In this document: positions 8,712 to 17,179 of the stretch, piece after piece
Position numbering within the stretch: position 1 is the stretch's first letter
How the letters are laid out: every line of letters starts with the position of its first letter
NCBI GenBank assembly: GCA_002778785.1
Contig: PEZS01000009.1
Location: 38,105-102,104 of the forward strand
Length of the DNA: 64,000 nt
Origin: Bdellovibrionales bacterium CG10_big_fil_rev_8_21_14_0_10_45_34
Lineage (GTDB): Bacteria; Bdellovibrionota; Bdellovibrionia; Bdellovibrionales; 1-14-0-10-45-34
Direction of reading: 5' to 3'
Made by a program: the position numbers and the translations under genes
The notes under the pieces: model-generated
Seen by the model: only the letters and a program-made list of their open reading frames with translations
Databases searched by the model: none
What the model was told of the DNA's origin: nothing

Positions 8712-8986
8712 TTAGCAAGGATTTCATTAATAAGAGTCTGGTAGCCCTTTCCACTTCGAGATGCTGCCTTTCGGATTTTTTCTAAAACATCTGGGTCAAT
8801 GCGAATAGCTATGAGCTGCCTATGGGAAGTGCCCAACGGAGGCCTGCCAACCCGCTTCATTCGGCTTAACTGCCCATCTGAAAGCTCATGAATATCTGAA
8901 TAATCGATCTCATCGTCCGAAATATGCTTTACGCTCTTTTTTGTTTGCTTGCCTTGCACTGATGATACGGATTTTCGTCGTGCCAT
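8687..8986 (-). CDS. brnA: BrnA-type antitoxin
   Basis: About 99 residues. A basic, Ser-rich N-terminus is followed by a ribbon-helix-helix-like DNA-binding end (QLIAIRIDPDVLEKIRKAASRSGKGYQTLINEILAKFA), as in BrnA antitoxins, which neutralise the BrnT RNase and repress their own operon. ATG 8986 is preferred over ATG 8992 because AAGGAG (8995-9000) sits eight bases from it and only two from the other. The gene starts inside the 3' end of brnT (77-base overlap), so the two are co-transcribed. The ribosome-binding site is inside the toxin gene. Confidence 0.85.
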   Translation of the reverse strand: MARRKSVSSVQGKQTKKSVKHISDDEIDYSDIHELSDGQLSRMKRVGRPPLGTSHRQLIAIRIDPDVLEKIRKAASRSGKGYQTLINEILAKFASKKSA

Positions 8987-9194
8987 CTTCATTTCTCCTT
9001 AATGTGTAAGCAACAAGAAGGATTCTGTCCTTCAGTGATGCTCCGATACGCAAATACCGAGGTTCAAATTCTGAGTGACTAATGTCAGGACCATCCAACG
9101 CTTCTGAATCAAAAAACACGGCAGAAGCCTCTTCAAAACTGATGTCATGCTTTTTAAGATTGCTACGTGCCTTTCGGGCATCCCACTCAAACAT
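8910..9194 (-). CDS. brnT: BrnT-type ribonuclease toxin
   Basis: Small RelE-fold-like toxin that cleaves RNA when unopposed. The N-terminus FEWDARKARSNLKKHDISFEEA matches the BrnT signature (WDxxKxxxNxxKHGVSFEEA), and the C-terminal IRIISARQANKKERKAY carries the family's conserved R-S/A-R and E-R-x-x-Y residues. The 94-residue length is normal. A TA-rich segment with the palindrome GTATATAC lies just 5' of the start (around 9199-9206) and could serve as promoter and BrnA operator. The pair lies between rpoH and the flagellar operon. Confidence 0.9.
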   Translation of the reverse strand: MFEWDARKARSNLKKHDISFEEASAVFFDSEALDGPDISHSEFEPRYLRIGASLKDRILLVAYTLRRNEDGTTKIRIISARQANKKERKAYFGR

Positions 9195-9409
9195 ACTTAT
9201 GTATATACTAAATTAAAGAGCAAAGAAAGTCCACTCCACTTTTACAAATTGTGCCACAAAGGGAATATAAGAAGACTAGGATCCAAAACAGCCCCCAAAG
9301 TGTGTTAGTTTGAAGAAACTTTAGAATGAAGATTCTATCAGAAGTGAATTCAAATCGTGCGGTTGGAGGATTTTTATAATACGAGGTTTACCTCATGAAT
9401 ATTTCAGAA

Positions 9410-9523
9410 GGAGAAGCAATTGTTCCTTCAAATGCGAGTTCGGATTGGTGCAGTGCTCGCCCCTCGCGAGCGCTGCTGCCGAACGTATGTTCGAGTATTT
9501 TAAGGAACTATTGCTTCTTCTCC
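9410..9523. repeat. Large imperfect inverted repeat, about 114 bases
   Basis: Outer arms GGAGAAGCAATTGTTCCTT (from 9410) and AAGGAACTATTGCTTC plus TTCTCC (to 9523) pair with one small bulge. The centre closes with GCTCGC / GCGAGC around 9454-9471. It lies between fliA (38 bases after the fliA stop, in transcription direction) and brnT, so it may end the flagellar transcript, or be a mobile palindromic element or structured RNA. The stretch 9195-9409 holds no gene I can support. Confidence 0.7.
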
Positions 9524-9560
9524 GGTAGAATGCCACAGATGCGGCATATTCAATCACAGG

Positions 9561-10343
9561 TTAGGAGGCGATGTCACCGGCGTCGAGCGACTGCGCCAAC
9601 TTCACTCTCAGTCTCGACACCGCTTGAGCATGAAGCTGTGAGACGCGGCTTTCGGTCACGCGCAAGACTTTACCAATTTCTTTAAGATTCAAATCTTCAT
9701 AATAGTACAACGAGAGCACTAACCTTTGCTTTTCAGGAAGATCTTGAATCGACCGCATAACAATTTTTTTGATGTGCTTCACATTGAGCTGATTGTGCGG
9801 GTTCGACAACTTGCAGCTTTCTAGTAAATTCAAAATTGATTTCTTGTCGACGTTGCTAAAGGTAGAAGAATCATCAATAGAAAGTAGACTTACCGGACGA
9901 ACTTGATTGAGCAAGTCGTGAAAGTCTTCCATTGATACACCGAGCCTGTTAGCAATCTCCTCTTCTGTGGGAGTTCTATTAAGATCTTGCTCAAGGCGGG
10001 CTATTGTTCGATCGAGAAGCTTGGATTTGTCACGAACGCTTCGAGGCACCCAGTCTTGGGAGCGCAGTTCATCGAGAATCGCACCACGTATCCGAAACTC
10101 TGCGTATGTTTTAAACGTGTTGTCTCTTGATGGATCATACTTTTCGATCGCATCCATAAGACCAATGACACCGCTTGAGATCAAATCGTCGAGCTCGATA
10201 TTGGGTGGCAATCTGATGGCGATTTTTTGAGCAATAAACTTTATCAATGGTGCGTACTCAAGAATCAATTTGTCTTTTTGATCCCGAGTCAGTTTGCTCG
10301 GATCCTCTTTGTATTTCCTGAGTAGTGCGCTACTCTTTGACAT
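9561..10343 (-). CDS. fliA: Flagellar sigma factor FliA (sigma-28)
   Basis: RNA polymerase sigma factor for late flagellar genes. Region 2 reads LILEYAPLIKFIAQKIAIRLPPNIELDDLISSGVIGLMDAIEKYDP with FKTYAEFRIRGAILDELRSQDWVPRS, the classical FliA/WhiG pattern. Region 3 (NRTPTEEEIANRLGVS) and region 4 (LPEKQRLVLSLYYYEDLNLKEIGKVLRVTESRVSQLHAQA) follow. The 260-residue length is usual. It is the last gene of the export operon, separated from flhG by 127 bases, which could hold its own promoter; that gap contains the direct repeat TTCGCCTTAC at 10383 and 10444 and an inverted repeat (GAAGCA/TGCTTC). Confidence 0.96.
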   Translation of the reverse strand: MSKSSALLRKYKEDPSKLTRDQKDKLILEYAPLIKFIAQKIAIRLPPNIELDDLISSGVIGLMDAIEKYDPSRDNTFKTYAEFRIRGAILDELRSQDWVPRSVRDKSKLLDRTIARLEQDLNRTPTEEEIANRLGVSMEDFHDLLNQVRPVSLLSIDDSSTFSNVDKKSILNLLESCKLSNPHNQLNVKHIKKIVMRSIQDLPEKQRLVLSLYYYEDLNLKEIGKVLRVTESRVSQLHAQAVSRLRVKLAQSLDAGDIAS

Positions 10344-10470
10344 ATATACCCACCCCTTCCATAGAGTGTAACAAATCGTGTGTTCGCCTTACAGTCCTGA
10401 AGCATATCTTGCTTCAATCATTTACTTAGGTAGAGTCCCCGCTTTCGCCTTACGTTTGTCCAGAAACAAC

Positions 10471-11262
10471 TCAAGCTACTCCCACTAGTCTTTCCCAGAA
10501 GAAGCTCAGTCCGCCCGGGAGCATGTGCTGATCAGAGCTTGGCTCCATATCTCGTTCGATATACTTCAGCACGGGCAAACAAGATTCGAACGTAAAGAGT
10601 GCGGGCTTTTGTAGCCTTACAGCTTCTTTAATCTTGGCGTCCACCGGAATGCAGCCAACATAATCTAGGGAAACGTCGAGGAATTCATTTGAGACTTTCA
10701 AAAGCCTTTCGAAAACTCTCAATCCCTCTGCTAGACCTTGAACCATGTTAACTAATACCGAGAACTTGCGAACCCGACTTTTCTGCGAAAGAACCTTAAT
10801 GAGCGCATAGGCATCAGTCAAACTAGCTGGATCTGGCGTCAAGGTTACAACAACCTGTTGAACCAACGAGTTGAGGTACAGCACATGGTTCGATAATCCC
10901 GGAGAAGTGTCCACCAGAAGAACATCGTACTTTCTCGGCAAGTGAGACACTTGAGACAGCAACATATAGCGATCTTCTGCATTGAGGTTTTGAAGTTCGC
11001 TTATACCATTTCCGCCTGGGATGAGATCTACACCCGGATATACGTTTACTACTGTATCGCTTAAGCTCATCGTGCCTGATAGAACATCATAGATAGAATG
11101 GCTAAGGTGTCTGCCGAAAAAAAGGTCTATATTTGCCATACCCAAGTCGCCATCTAAAATCAGCACACTCTTATCTTGAGCAGCAAGATACATAGCTAGC
11201 TGGGCCGTGAAAGTTGTTTTACCAACTCCCCCTTTACCTGACGTGATCGATATTGTCTTCAT
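10471..11262 (-). CDS. flhG: FlhG (YlxH/FleN), MinD-like ATPase controlling flagellar number
   Basis: MinD/ParA-family ATPase that with FlhF sets flagellar number and position at the inner membrane. The deviant Walker A GKGGVGKTT lies at residues 9-17, with DGDLGMANIDLFFG (Walker A' region) and VDTSPGLS (Walker B region) after it. The frame opens at 11277; ATG 11262 is preferred because GAGG sits nine bases upstream and MKTISITSGKGG is a complete N-terminus. Either start leaves essentially no room for the DQAxxLR helix that FlhG proteins commonly use to stimulate FlhF. The gene starts inside the 3' end of flhF. Confidence 0.94.
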   Translation of the reverse strand: MKTISITSGKGGVGKTTFTAQLAMYLAAQDKSVLILDGDLGMANIDLFFGRHLSHSIYDVLSGTMSLSDTVVNVYPGVDLIPGGNGISELQNLNAEDRYMLLSQVSHLPRKYDVLLVDTSPGLSNHVLYLNSLVQQVVVTLTPDPASLTDAYALIKVLSQKSRVRKFSVLVNMVQGLAEGLRVFERLLKVSNEFLDVSLDYVGCIPVDAKIKEAVRLQKPALFTFESCLPVLKYIERDMEPSSDQHMLPGGLSFFWERLVGVA

Positions 11263-12910
11263 TCTCTCGTGCCTCATCTAAAAACTCCTTAGTATATCTC
11301 GATGATAGATTTAAAATCAGATCGACTATTCTTTCTGAGGTTGCAGGTTCCCAATCTTCTGGAACTTTCACACCGGTTGAAAAGCTGTGCAGAGGCAAGT
11401 TATGCGCTTTGCAAACACTCACTAGTACTCCGGGCTCGATACAAAGATCCAAATGCGTAACGATGATGTCTGTTGGGCTAAAGCGGCCGTACTTTTCGCA
11501 CGCCTGATCCAAGTATCTCTTTGATGATGTGGCAGACACCACAAGATGCCTTTTTACCGTTGGACTTGTGCGCTCAAAGCGCAGCAGGTCTTTTAACACT
11601 CGGTATTCATCGAGTGTTCGCACCGAATTAGATGCCGTGTCGACGAGGAGCACATCTAGATCACTCCAAGCGGATACCAGTCTGGTTAAGTCATCAAGAG
11701 ATTGCACTGTAGCGAACCTAGCCCCCATTATTTGGCTGTAGATCTTGAGCTGCTCCGCAGCGCCAACTCTCTGGGTGTCCGAACTGAGAATGCCCACTTT
11801 CAGCGAATGCTTCAGTGAGAGATTCATTGCGTATTTGACGAGCGCAGTCGTTTTGCCCTGACTCGCAGGGCCGACAAAAAAGTGCACTCTTCCGTCGAGT
11901 GAATCATCGACCACTTTCAAAGAATCCAATAGCTCGGTGGCCACCCATGATTCGATGATTCCTTTGTGGTTCCACTGTCTTTCAGCAATTTGATTTTTAA
12001 ACTTGGCTATCAGTTTTTGAACTTCATCCGTCGGCACTCCACCCTCTTCAAGCTGGATCGACATCAACTCGAGGGCTCGTGTCACTTCTCGGCGACGACC
12101 GCTTGTTCTGTCCGTCGGAACATGGGTTAAGGCTTCAATCAAGCCCCGTAGCTGGTTGATTTCCTCTCTAAGTGCAACAACGTCTGTCGATGCAGAGGCA
12201 CTCCCTCGAGCGACATCGGTCAACGACGGCAAAGAAGGACGTTCATCAAATGCATTTAGGGCAGACTTCACGGCCTCGCTGACTCTGGGATTTGCTCCAG
12301 TGATTGGGCGAGCGTTTAAGCCAATCTCTTGCGCCACCTCTTCGGGTGGCTTCGCTTTTTGTGTCAGTGAGTTTGAAACTTTGCTGCCAATAGCATCGAT
12401 CATTTCCGTCACAGTTCGCCCTCTACCTTTGAGAGTGACGAAATCTGCTACTCCCATGTCATTGGCATACGCAGGCTCCTGCGGGTCGTCCTCTATATCA
12501 ATATACCTTTCACTACGAATTTGATCCCAATCCCGCGCGGCAACACGAACAGGAGGCGCCGCTGGTGCGGGCTTCGAGGATCGCTTTTGCATTTCATCAA
12601 TTATGACGCTCTCTACACTCGGCGGAATAAACCTTCTAACCGACTTTTCGATAAACTCCCGTTGTGATTTAGCTGATTTTGAACGCAGCTCCACCTGCTT
12701 TGCCGGAGCCAACCGTGCCTCAGCCGCTTGCTTTTGCCTTAACTTTCCTTCTGATATGGCGGCTGTTACTTCGATGCTATTTTTGCCAAGTAGTCCGTAG
12801 CTGCTTTTGTGATCCTTGGCGGAGAGTATGATCGCTTCTGGGCCAAGCTGCTGCTTAACCATTTCAAGCGCTTCCTTCATAGTTGATGCTTCGAATTTTT
12901 TAACCAACAT
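11234..12910 (-). CDS. flhF: FlhF, SRP-family GTPase for flagellar placement
   Basis: SRP-like GTPase that recruits early flagellar components to the pole. The FlhF-specific N-terminus is clear (KKFEASTMKEALEMVKQQLGPEAIILSAKD), followed by a long variable B domain, an N domain, and a G domain from about residue 335. G1 is GPASQGKTT (about 347), and DTQRVGAAEQL is the family's DTYR motif. Two motifs deviate: G3 is DTASN rather than DTAGR (about 424), and G4 is THLD rather than TKLD (about 486). GTP turnover may therefore be altered. It overlaps flhA by 11 bases and flhG by 29. Confidence 0.95.
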   Translation of the reverse strand: MLVKKFEASTMKEALEMVKQQLGPEAIILSAKDHKSSYGLLGKNSIEVTAAISEGKLRQKQAAEARLAPAKQVELRSKSAKSQREFIEKSVRRFIPPSVESVIIDEMQKRSSKPAPAAPPVRVAARDWDQIRSERYIDIEDDPQEPAYANDMGVADFVTLKGRGRTVTEMIDAIGSKVSNSLTQKAKPPEEVAQEIGLNARPITGANPRVSEAVKSALNAFDERPSLPSLTDVARGSASASTDVVALREEINQLRGLIEALTHVPTDRTSGRRREVTRALELMSIQLEEGGVPTDEVQKLIAKFKNQIAERQWNHKGIIESWVATELLDSLKVVDDSLDGRVHFFVGPASQGKTTALVKYAMNLSLKHSLKVGILSSDTQRVGAAEQLKIYSQIMGARFATVQSLDDLTRLVSAWSDLDVLLVDTASNSVRTLDEYRVLKDLLRFERTSPTVKRHLVVSATSSKRYLDQACEKYGRFSPTDIIVTHLDLCIEPGVLVSVCKAHNLPLHSFSTGVKVPEDWEPATSERIVDLILNLSSRYTKEFLDEARENEDNIDHVR

Positions 12911-14996
12911 GTCTTATCTCCACTCTGCTAACCGAAACTACACTCGCGTCCGACAACAGTTCACCATGAGAAAGAACCACTAACTGAGGAATAAACTTTT
13001 CAACCAGCTTCTGCACATGCCGACGTACTGTTGGTGTCGTTAGCAGAATGGGTTGTGCTGCTATATCTGGATTTTCTTCAATAATGCGAGAAATCTCAGT
13101 AATCACCGTTTGAGCTTGGCGAGGATCCATAACGAGTTGAACGCCCTGGTCGGTTTGAAGTAACGATCCGGCAATCAAATCTTCTAAGTATGGGTCAAGC
13201 GTAATGACAGGAACTCTTCCGTCTTCGTTTGTGTACTTCTTGGTAAGGCGTGGAGCCAGTCTTCGGCGAACCGCCTCAGTGAGATTTTCAACATCTTTAC
13301 CCTTTGGGGCTTCATCAGCCAGAGTTTCAAATATTGTCAGAAGATCTCTAATGCTAACTTGTTCACGTAGAAGTTTTTGCAAAACTCTTACAACAGCTCC
13401 TAGCGGCAATAGATCTGGCACCAACTCTTCCACGAGCTTAGGATGCGTCTTCTTAAAACTTTCTATCAGCTGAGAGGCCTCTTGTCGCCCGATCAGTTCA
13501 TGGGCGTGAGTTCTGATGATCTCCGTCAAATGCGTTGCCATTACAGTTGGAAGATCTACAACCGTGTACCCTGCAATTTCTGCCTCTTCCTTTTGAGCCT
13601 GCGCTATCCACAATGCATCTAATCCGAACGCTGGCTCTTTTGTTTTAATACCTTTTACTGCTCGGGTTACATCACCCGGATCCATCGCAAGCAATTGCTC
13701 TGGTTGAAGCTTACCGCCACCCACTTCGACACCTTTTATGAGGAATCGGTATTCTCCTGGATCTAACTGTAGGTTGTCTCTTATGTGAACGCTCGGAACA
13801 ATAATGCCTAGATCGAGAGCGAATTGTTTTCTGATGCTGACAATTCTTTCTAAAAGATCGCCAGAGCCGTTTGATTCGACGACATTTATGAGCCCATAAC
13901 CGACCTCGAGCTCAAGCATATCTAATGGAAGTAAGCTCTCTATGTTTTCTTTCTGAGGTTTCATGTCCTCGTCATGCTTTTTCTTTCGTTCATCATCCAC
14001 TTTCTCTTGCTGGAACTTCGCAATGAACCACCCGATTCCACCTATTATAAAAGAGAATGTTAAAAATGGTCCGGTAGGTAGTCCCGGCACGAACCCTAAG
14101 AACATGAGTATTCCGGAAACAATAAACGCTGCCTTTGGATTAAGAAACAGCTGTGTTGCCATGTCTGAGCCGATGTTCTTGCCCGAGGAATTTCGAGTTA
14201 TGATGGCGCCAGCTGCAGTAGATACTATCAGAGCTGGTATTTGAGATACGAGACCGTCACCTATTGTTAATTTTGTGTAATACTCTGCTGCCGCTGATAC
14301 ATCTAAGCCCTTTTGCAAAACACCAATTATCAGGCCGCCAATAATATTGACTATGGTGATGATGATGCCCGCTATGGCATCTCCTCGAACAAACTTACTG
14401 GCACCGTCCATCGCTCCATAAAAGTCAGCTTCAAGTTCAATTTCTTTTCGCCGATTGCGGGCCTCTGACTCGTTAATGAGCCCAGCGTTTAGATCTGCAT
14501 CGATCGACATCTGTTTGCCGGGCATGGCATCTAGTGTAAATCTTGCGGCCACTTCTGCGACGCGGCCTGAACCTTTTGTAATAACAACGAAGTTAATAAC
14601 AACAAGAATAATAAATACGACCAAGCCAATAGCATAGTTATTCCCTACCACAAAATTCCCGAAGGCTTCTATCACGGCCCCTGCTGATGCGGGTCCCTGA
14701 TGCCCCTCTGAAAGGATGACTCGAGTAGAAGCCACGTTGAGAGAAAGCCTAAATAAGGTGGTAACTAGCAATAGACTCGGGAAAACACTGAACTCCAAAG
14801 TTTTTTCTGTATAAATTGCTACAAGTAGAATCAAAAGACTTAGCGCAAACGATAATGTTAAAAATAAATCCAACATTACTGGCGGTAGCGGAATAATCAT
14901 TACAGTGAGGACGACAATCAGCCCCGCGGCCACAATGAGATCTGTATTCTTAGAGAATCTGTGGAATGTTCTCAAAAAATTATAAATCTCTTGCAC
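12900..14996 (-). CDS. flhA: FlhA, flagellar type III export gate
   Basis: Large inner-membrane subunit of the flagellar export apparatus. Eight or so membrane segments occupy residues about 20-330, with family signatures FRLSLNVASTRVIL, the FHIPEP-region stretch GSGRVAEVAARFTLDAMPGKQMSIDADLNAGLI, and a charged linker to the cytoplasmic domain (about 360-698) that docks chaperone-substrate complexes. The 698-residue length is standard. ATG 14996 overlaps the flhB stop by one base, so translation is probably coupled. Confidence 0.97.
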   Translation of the reverse strand: MQEIYNFLRTFHRFSKNTDLIVAAGLIVVLTVMIIPLPPVMLDLFLTLSFALSLLILLVAIYTEKTLEFSVFPSLLLVTTLFRLSLNVASTRVILSEGHQGPASAGAVIEAFGNFVVGNNYAIGLVVFIILVVINFVVITKGSGRVAEVAARFTLDAMPGKQMSIDADLNAGLINESEARNRRKEIELEADFYGAMDGASKFVRGDAIAGIIITIVNIIGGLIIGVLQKGLDVSAAAEYYTKLTIGDGLVSQIPALIVSTAAGAIITRNSSGKNIGSDMATQLFLNPKAAFIVSGILMFLGFVPGLPTGPFLTFSFIIGGIGWFIAKFQQEKVDDERKKKHDEDMKPQKENIESLLPLDMLELEVGYGLINVVESNGSGDLLERIVSIRKQFALDLGIIVPSVHIRDNLQLDPGEYRFLIKGVEVGGGKLQPEQLLAMDPGDVTRAVKGIKTKEPAFGLDALWIAQAQKEEAEIAGYTVVDLPTVMATHLTEIIRTHAHELIGRQEASQLIESFKKTHPKLVEELVPDLLPLGAVVRVLQKLLREQVSIRDLLTIFETLADEAPKGKDVENLTEAVRRRLAPRLTKKYTNEDGRVPVITLDPYLEDLIAGSLLQTDQGVQLVMDPRQAQTVITEISRIIEENPDIAAQPILLTTPTVRRHVQKLVEKFIPQLVVLSHGELLSDASVVSVSRVEIRHVG

Positions 14997-16081
14997 TATC
15001 TAGCCTCACTGTGTGGGTTTTTCTGTTTGAGTCTATATACGAAAGCAAGAACCTCTGCGACTGCTTGAAACAGATCTCGAGGTATGACTTCACCAATCTT
15101 CATTGTCTTAAATATCGTCCGTGCGAGCGGTTTATTTTCAATAATGGGTATACTGTGTTCTTTTGCGAGCTTCTTAATTCGCTCAGCCACTAGCTCTGCA
15201 CCCTTTGCAAGTAATTTGGGCGCGGGCATTGTAGCATCATACTTTATGGCGACGGCAATATGAGTCGGGTTTGTAATTATAACGTCAGCCTTAGGCACAT
15301 CATCCATCATTCTCTTCTGTGCCATTTCTCGTTGTACTCGCCGAACGCGTGCCTTCACGAGCGGATCACCTTCGCGATTTTTGAACTCTTCTTTAATCTC
15401 TTGCTTTGTCATCATCATTTTCTTTTCAAGCTCCCACTTCTGAAAGCCGTAATCAAGAAGGGCAAGAAATGAGATTCCCAAAACGAGAGCAAAAACAAGG
15501 CGGAAGGATATGGTTCCAAAATAATCCAGCAGATCTTGAACAGACAAAAAACTCAAAAAAGGCAAACTTTCTTTCTCTTTTGAAAGCACAAGATACATAA
15601 CTGATAGTATAAATACGATCTTGGCAATCGCCTTAGCTCCCTCGAAAACAGCTTTCAAACTAACAATGCGTTTAACACCGTTGAGTGGGTTGAGGTGTTC
15701 AAGGTCAAACTTAAGCGCATCTTCCTTCCGTATAAAACCAACTTGTAATACGGACGAAGCAAACCCCATCAGGCCACAAAGAAGGATTAGCGGAAAAGCC
15801 ATTGCGGCGCCAGTCGATGCCGAGAAAACCATGGCATCTTGAATGCCCTTGAAATCATCCCACTTTTGAATTGCGGTAGAATAGTTATAGGTAAATAACT
15901 CGTGGAGTTGTTTCAGCAAGTATCCGGAGGAGAGCCATAGAGCTACGAGTATTCCGAAGACCAATAGAACAGAGGCAAGCTCGCGCGTCTGTGCGATCTG
16001 GCCTTTCTTTCGAAAATCTTCTCGTCGCTGGGCCGTCGCCTCTTCCGTGCGCTCATCCGACCCTTTCTCTTCTCCCGCCAC
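14996..16081 (-). CDS. flhB: FlhB, substrate-specificity switch of flagellar export
   Basis: Export gate subunit that switches from rod/hook to filament substrates after self-cleavage. Four membrane segments precede a cytoplasmic domain with the autocleavage motif NPTH (about residue 272, context IITNPTHIAVAIKYD). The N-terminus is charged (EEKGSDERTEEATAQRREDFRKKGQIAQTRE), as is typical. Length 361. It lies 11 bases after fliR and overlaps flhA by one base. Confidence 0.97.
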   Translation of the reverse strand: MAGEEKGSDERTEEATAQRREDFRKKGQIAQTRELASVLLVFGILVALWLSSGYLLKQLHELFTYNYSTAIQKWDDFKGIQDAMVFSASTGAAMAFPLILLCGLMGFASSVLQVGFIRKEDALKFDLEHLNPLNGVKRIVSLKAVFEGAKAIAKIVFILSVMYLVLSKEKESLPFLSFLSVQDLLDYFGTISFRLVFALVLGISFLALLDYGFQKWELEKKMMMTKQEIKEEFKNREGDPLVKARVRRVQREMAQKRMMDDVPKADVIITNPTHIAVAIKYDATMPAPKLLAKGAELVAERIKKLAKEHSIPIIENKPLARTIFKTMKIGEVIPRDLFQAVAEVLAFVYRLKQKNPHSEAR

Positions 16082-16092
16082 TCTCTACTCCT

Positions 16093-16887
16093 TCAAAGAG
16101 ACCGCATTAAACTAAAAAAAACACCGCTCGTATCTCTCAACACTTCCCCTAGTGAAGTCACCATTAGAGGAAGAATGAGAATTAAAATTAAGAGACCCGC
16201 CAAAATGTTTACAGACAAACTCGTAATGAGAATGTTTATTTGCGGAATCGCTCTGTTCGTAATTGCTAGGCCCACGTTCAGCACGAAGATTGATGCCATT
16301 ATCGGGGCTGCCATCTTGACAGCAGAAGCAAGTAGACCACCTATCGACTGCATGATTTGTGTTGCGCCTAAAGTATTTAGCCCCACGTCAGTAACTGGCA
16401 TGACATCAAAACTTTCGAAGAACCCCTTAAGAAAGAGGTGATGACCGCCGAGTGCTAAAAAAAGCAAGGAGCCGAGAATTACATAGAACTGGCCCATCGC
16501 TCCGGCTCCTCCAGAGAATATTGGATTAAAGAGCTGCTCACTGCTAAGTCCCATACTCACGCTCACCATCTCACCCGCCATCGAGATGACAAAAAAGAAA
16601 AGCCGTGCTGTAAAGCCTAAGACAACCCCCACGAGAGCCTCTTTAAGCGTAAGAAAGATCAATGCCTCATCGAACCGAAGTCCCGGATTAACCGCGCTAG
16701 AATACAACACGCCAAAACTGCAAATAGTCATTGTGAGACCAAAAAGAATTTTTGTGCGGGCGCCAACTTGCTCCCCACCGAAGATAGGCCAGGTAGCCAA
16801 GAAGCAAGAAATTCTCACTAGTAAAAGCAGGAAGAAAGCCATTTCGGCTTCAGAGAATTTGTATATTTCAAAGGCTTGATTCGCCAC
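16093..16887 (-). CDS. fliR: FliR, flagellar export channel subunit
   Basis: Integral membrane component that forms the export channel with FliP and FliQ. Hydrophobic throughout with about six membrane segments. FliR-typical stretches are LLLVRISCFLATWPIFGGEQVGARTKI near the start, EALVGVVLGFTARLFFFVISMAGEMVS in the middle, and a C-terminal NILAGLLILILILPLM. Length 264 is normal. It starts eight bases after the fliQ stop. Confidence 0.95.
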   Translation of the reverse strand: MANQAFEIYKFSEAEMAFFLLLLVRISCFLATWPIFGGEQVGARTKILFGLTMTICSFGVLYSSAVNPGLRFDEALIFLTLKEALVGVVLGFTARLFFFVISMAGEMVSVSMGLSSEQLFNPIFSGGAGAMGQFYVILGSLLFLALGGHHLFLKGFFESFDVMPVTDVGLNTLGATQIMQSIGGLLASAVKMAAPIMASIFVLNVGLAITNRAIPQINILITSLSVNILAGLLILILILPLMVTSLGEVLRDTSGVFFSLMRSL

Positions 16888-16895
16888 CCTTACTC

Positions 16896-17168
16896 CTATT
16901 GTCTAACTAAATCCACCATGCCGAGAAAGAGATCTTGTGTGAACGACTTCAAAACGTCGAGCATCCAAGGCCCCATCAAGATGAGCACAAGCGCAACAAC
17001 AAGTATCTTTGGTATAAATGTGAGAGTCGCTTCGTTAATTTGGGTTACCGCCTGCATAACACTCACACCCAAGCCTATAATAAGGGCTGCAGCCAGCATA
17101 GGCCCCGCCACCAAAGTTGCCGTTTTCATAGCCTGAGTACCAAGCTCTATTATCATCGTCTCGTCCAA
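16896..17168 (-). CDS. fliQ: FliQ, flagellar export channel subunit
   Basis: Small two-helix membrane protein of the FliPQR channel. The core IELGTQAMKTATLV, QAVTQINEATLTFIPKI and LMGPWMLDVL match FliQ closely. The frame is open to 17222, overlapping fliP, but TTG 17168 is the likely start: AAGGAG lies seven bases upstream, the product has 90 residues (the family has about 89), and it then begins 11 bases after the fliP stop without overlap. Confidence 0.95.
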   Translation of the reverse strand: MDETMIIELGTQAMKTATLVAGPMLAAALIIGLGVSVMQAVTQINEATLTFIPKILVVALVLILMGPWMLDVLKSFTQDLFLGMVDLVRQ

Positions 17169-17179
17169 AAGTTTTCTCC

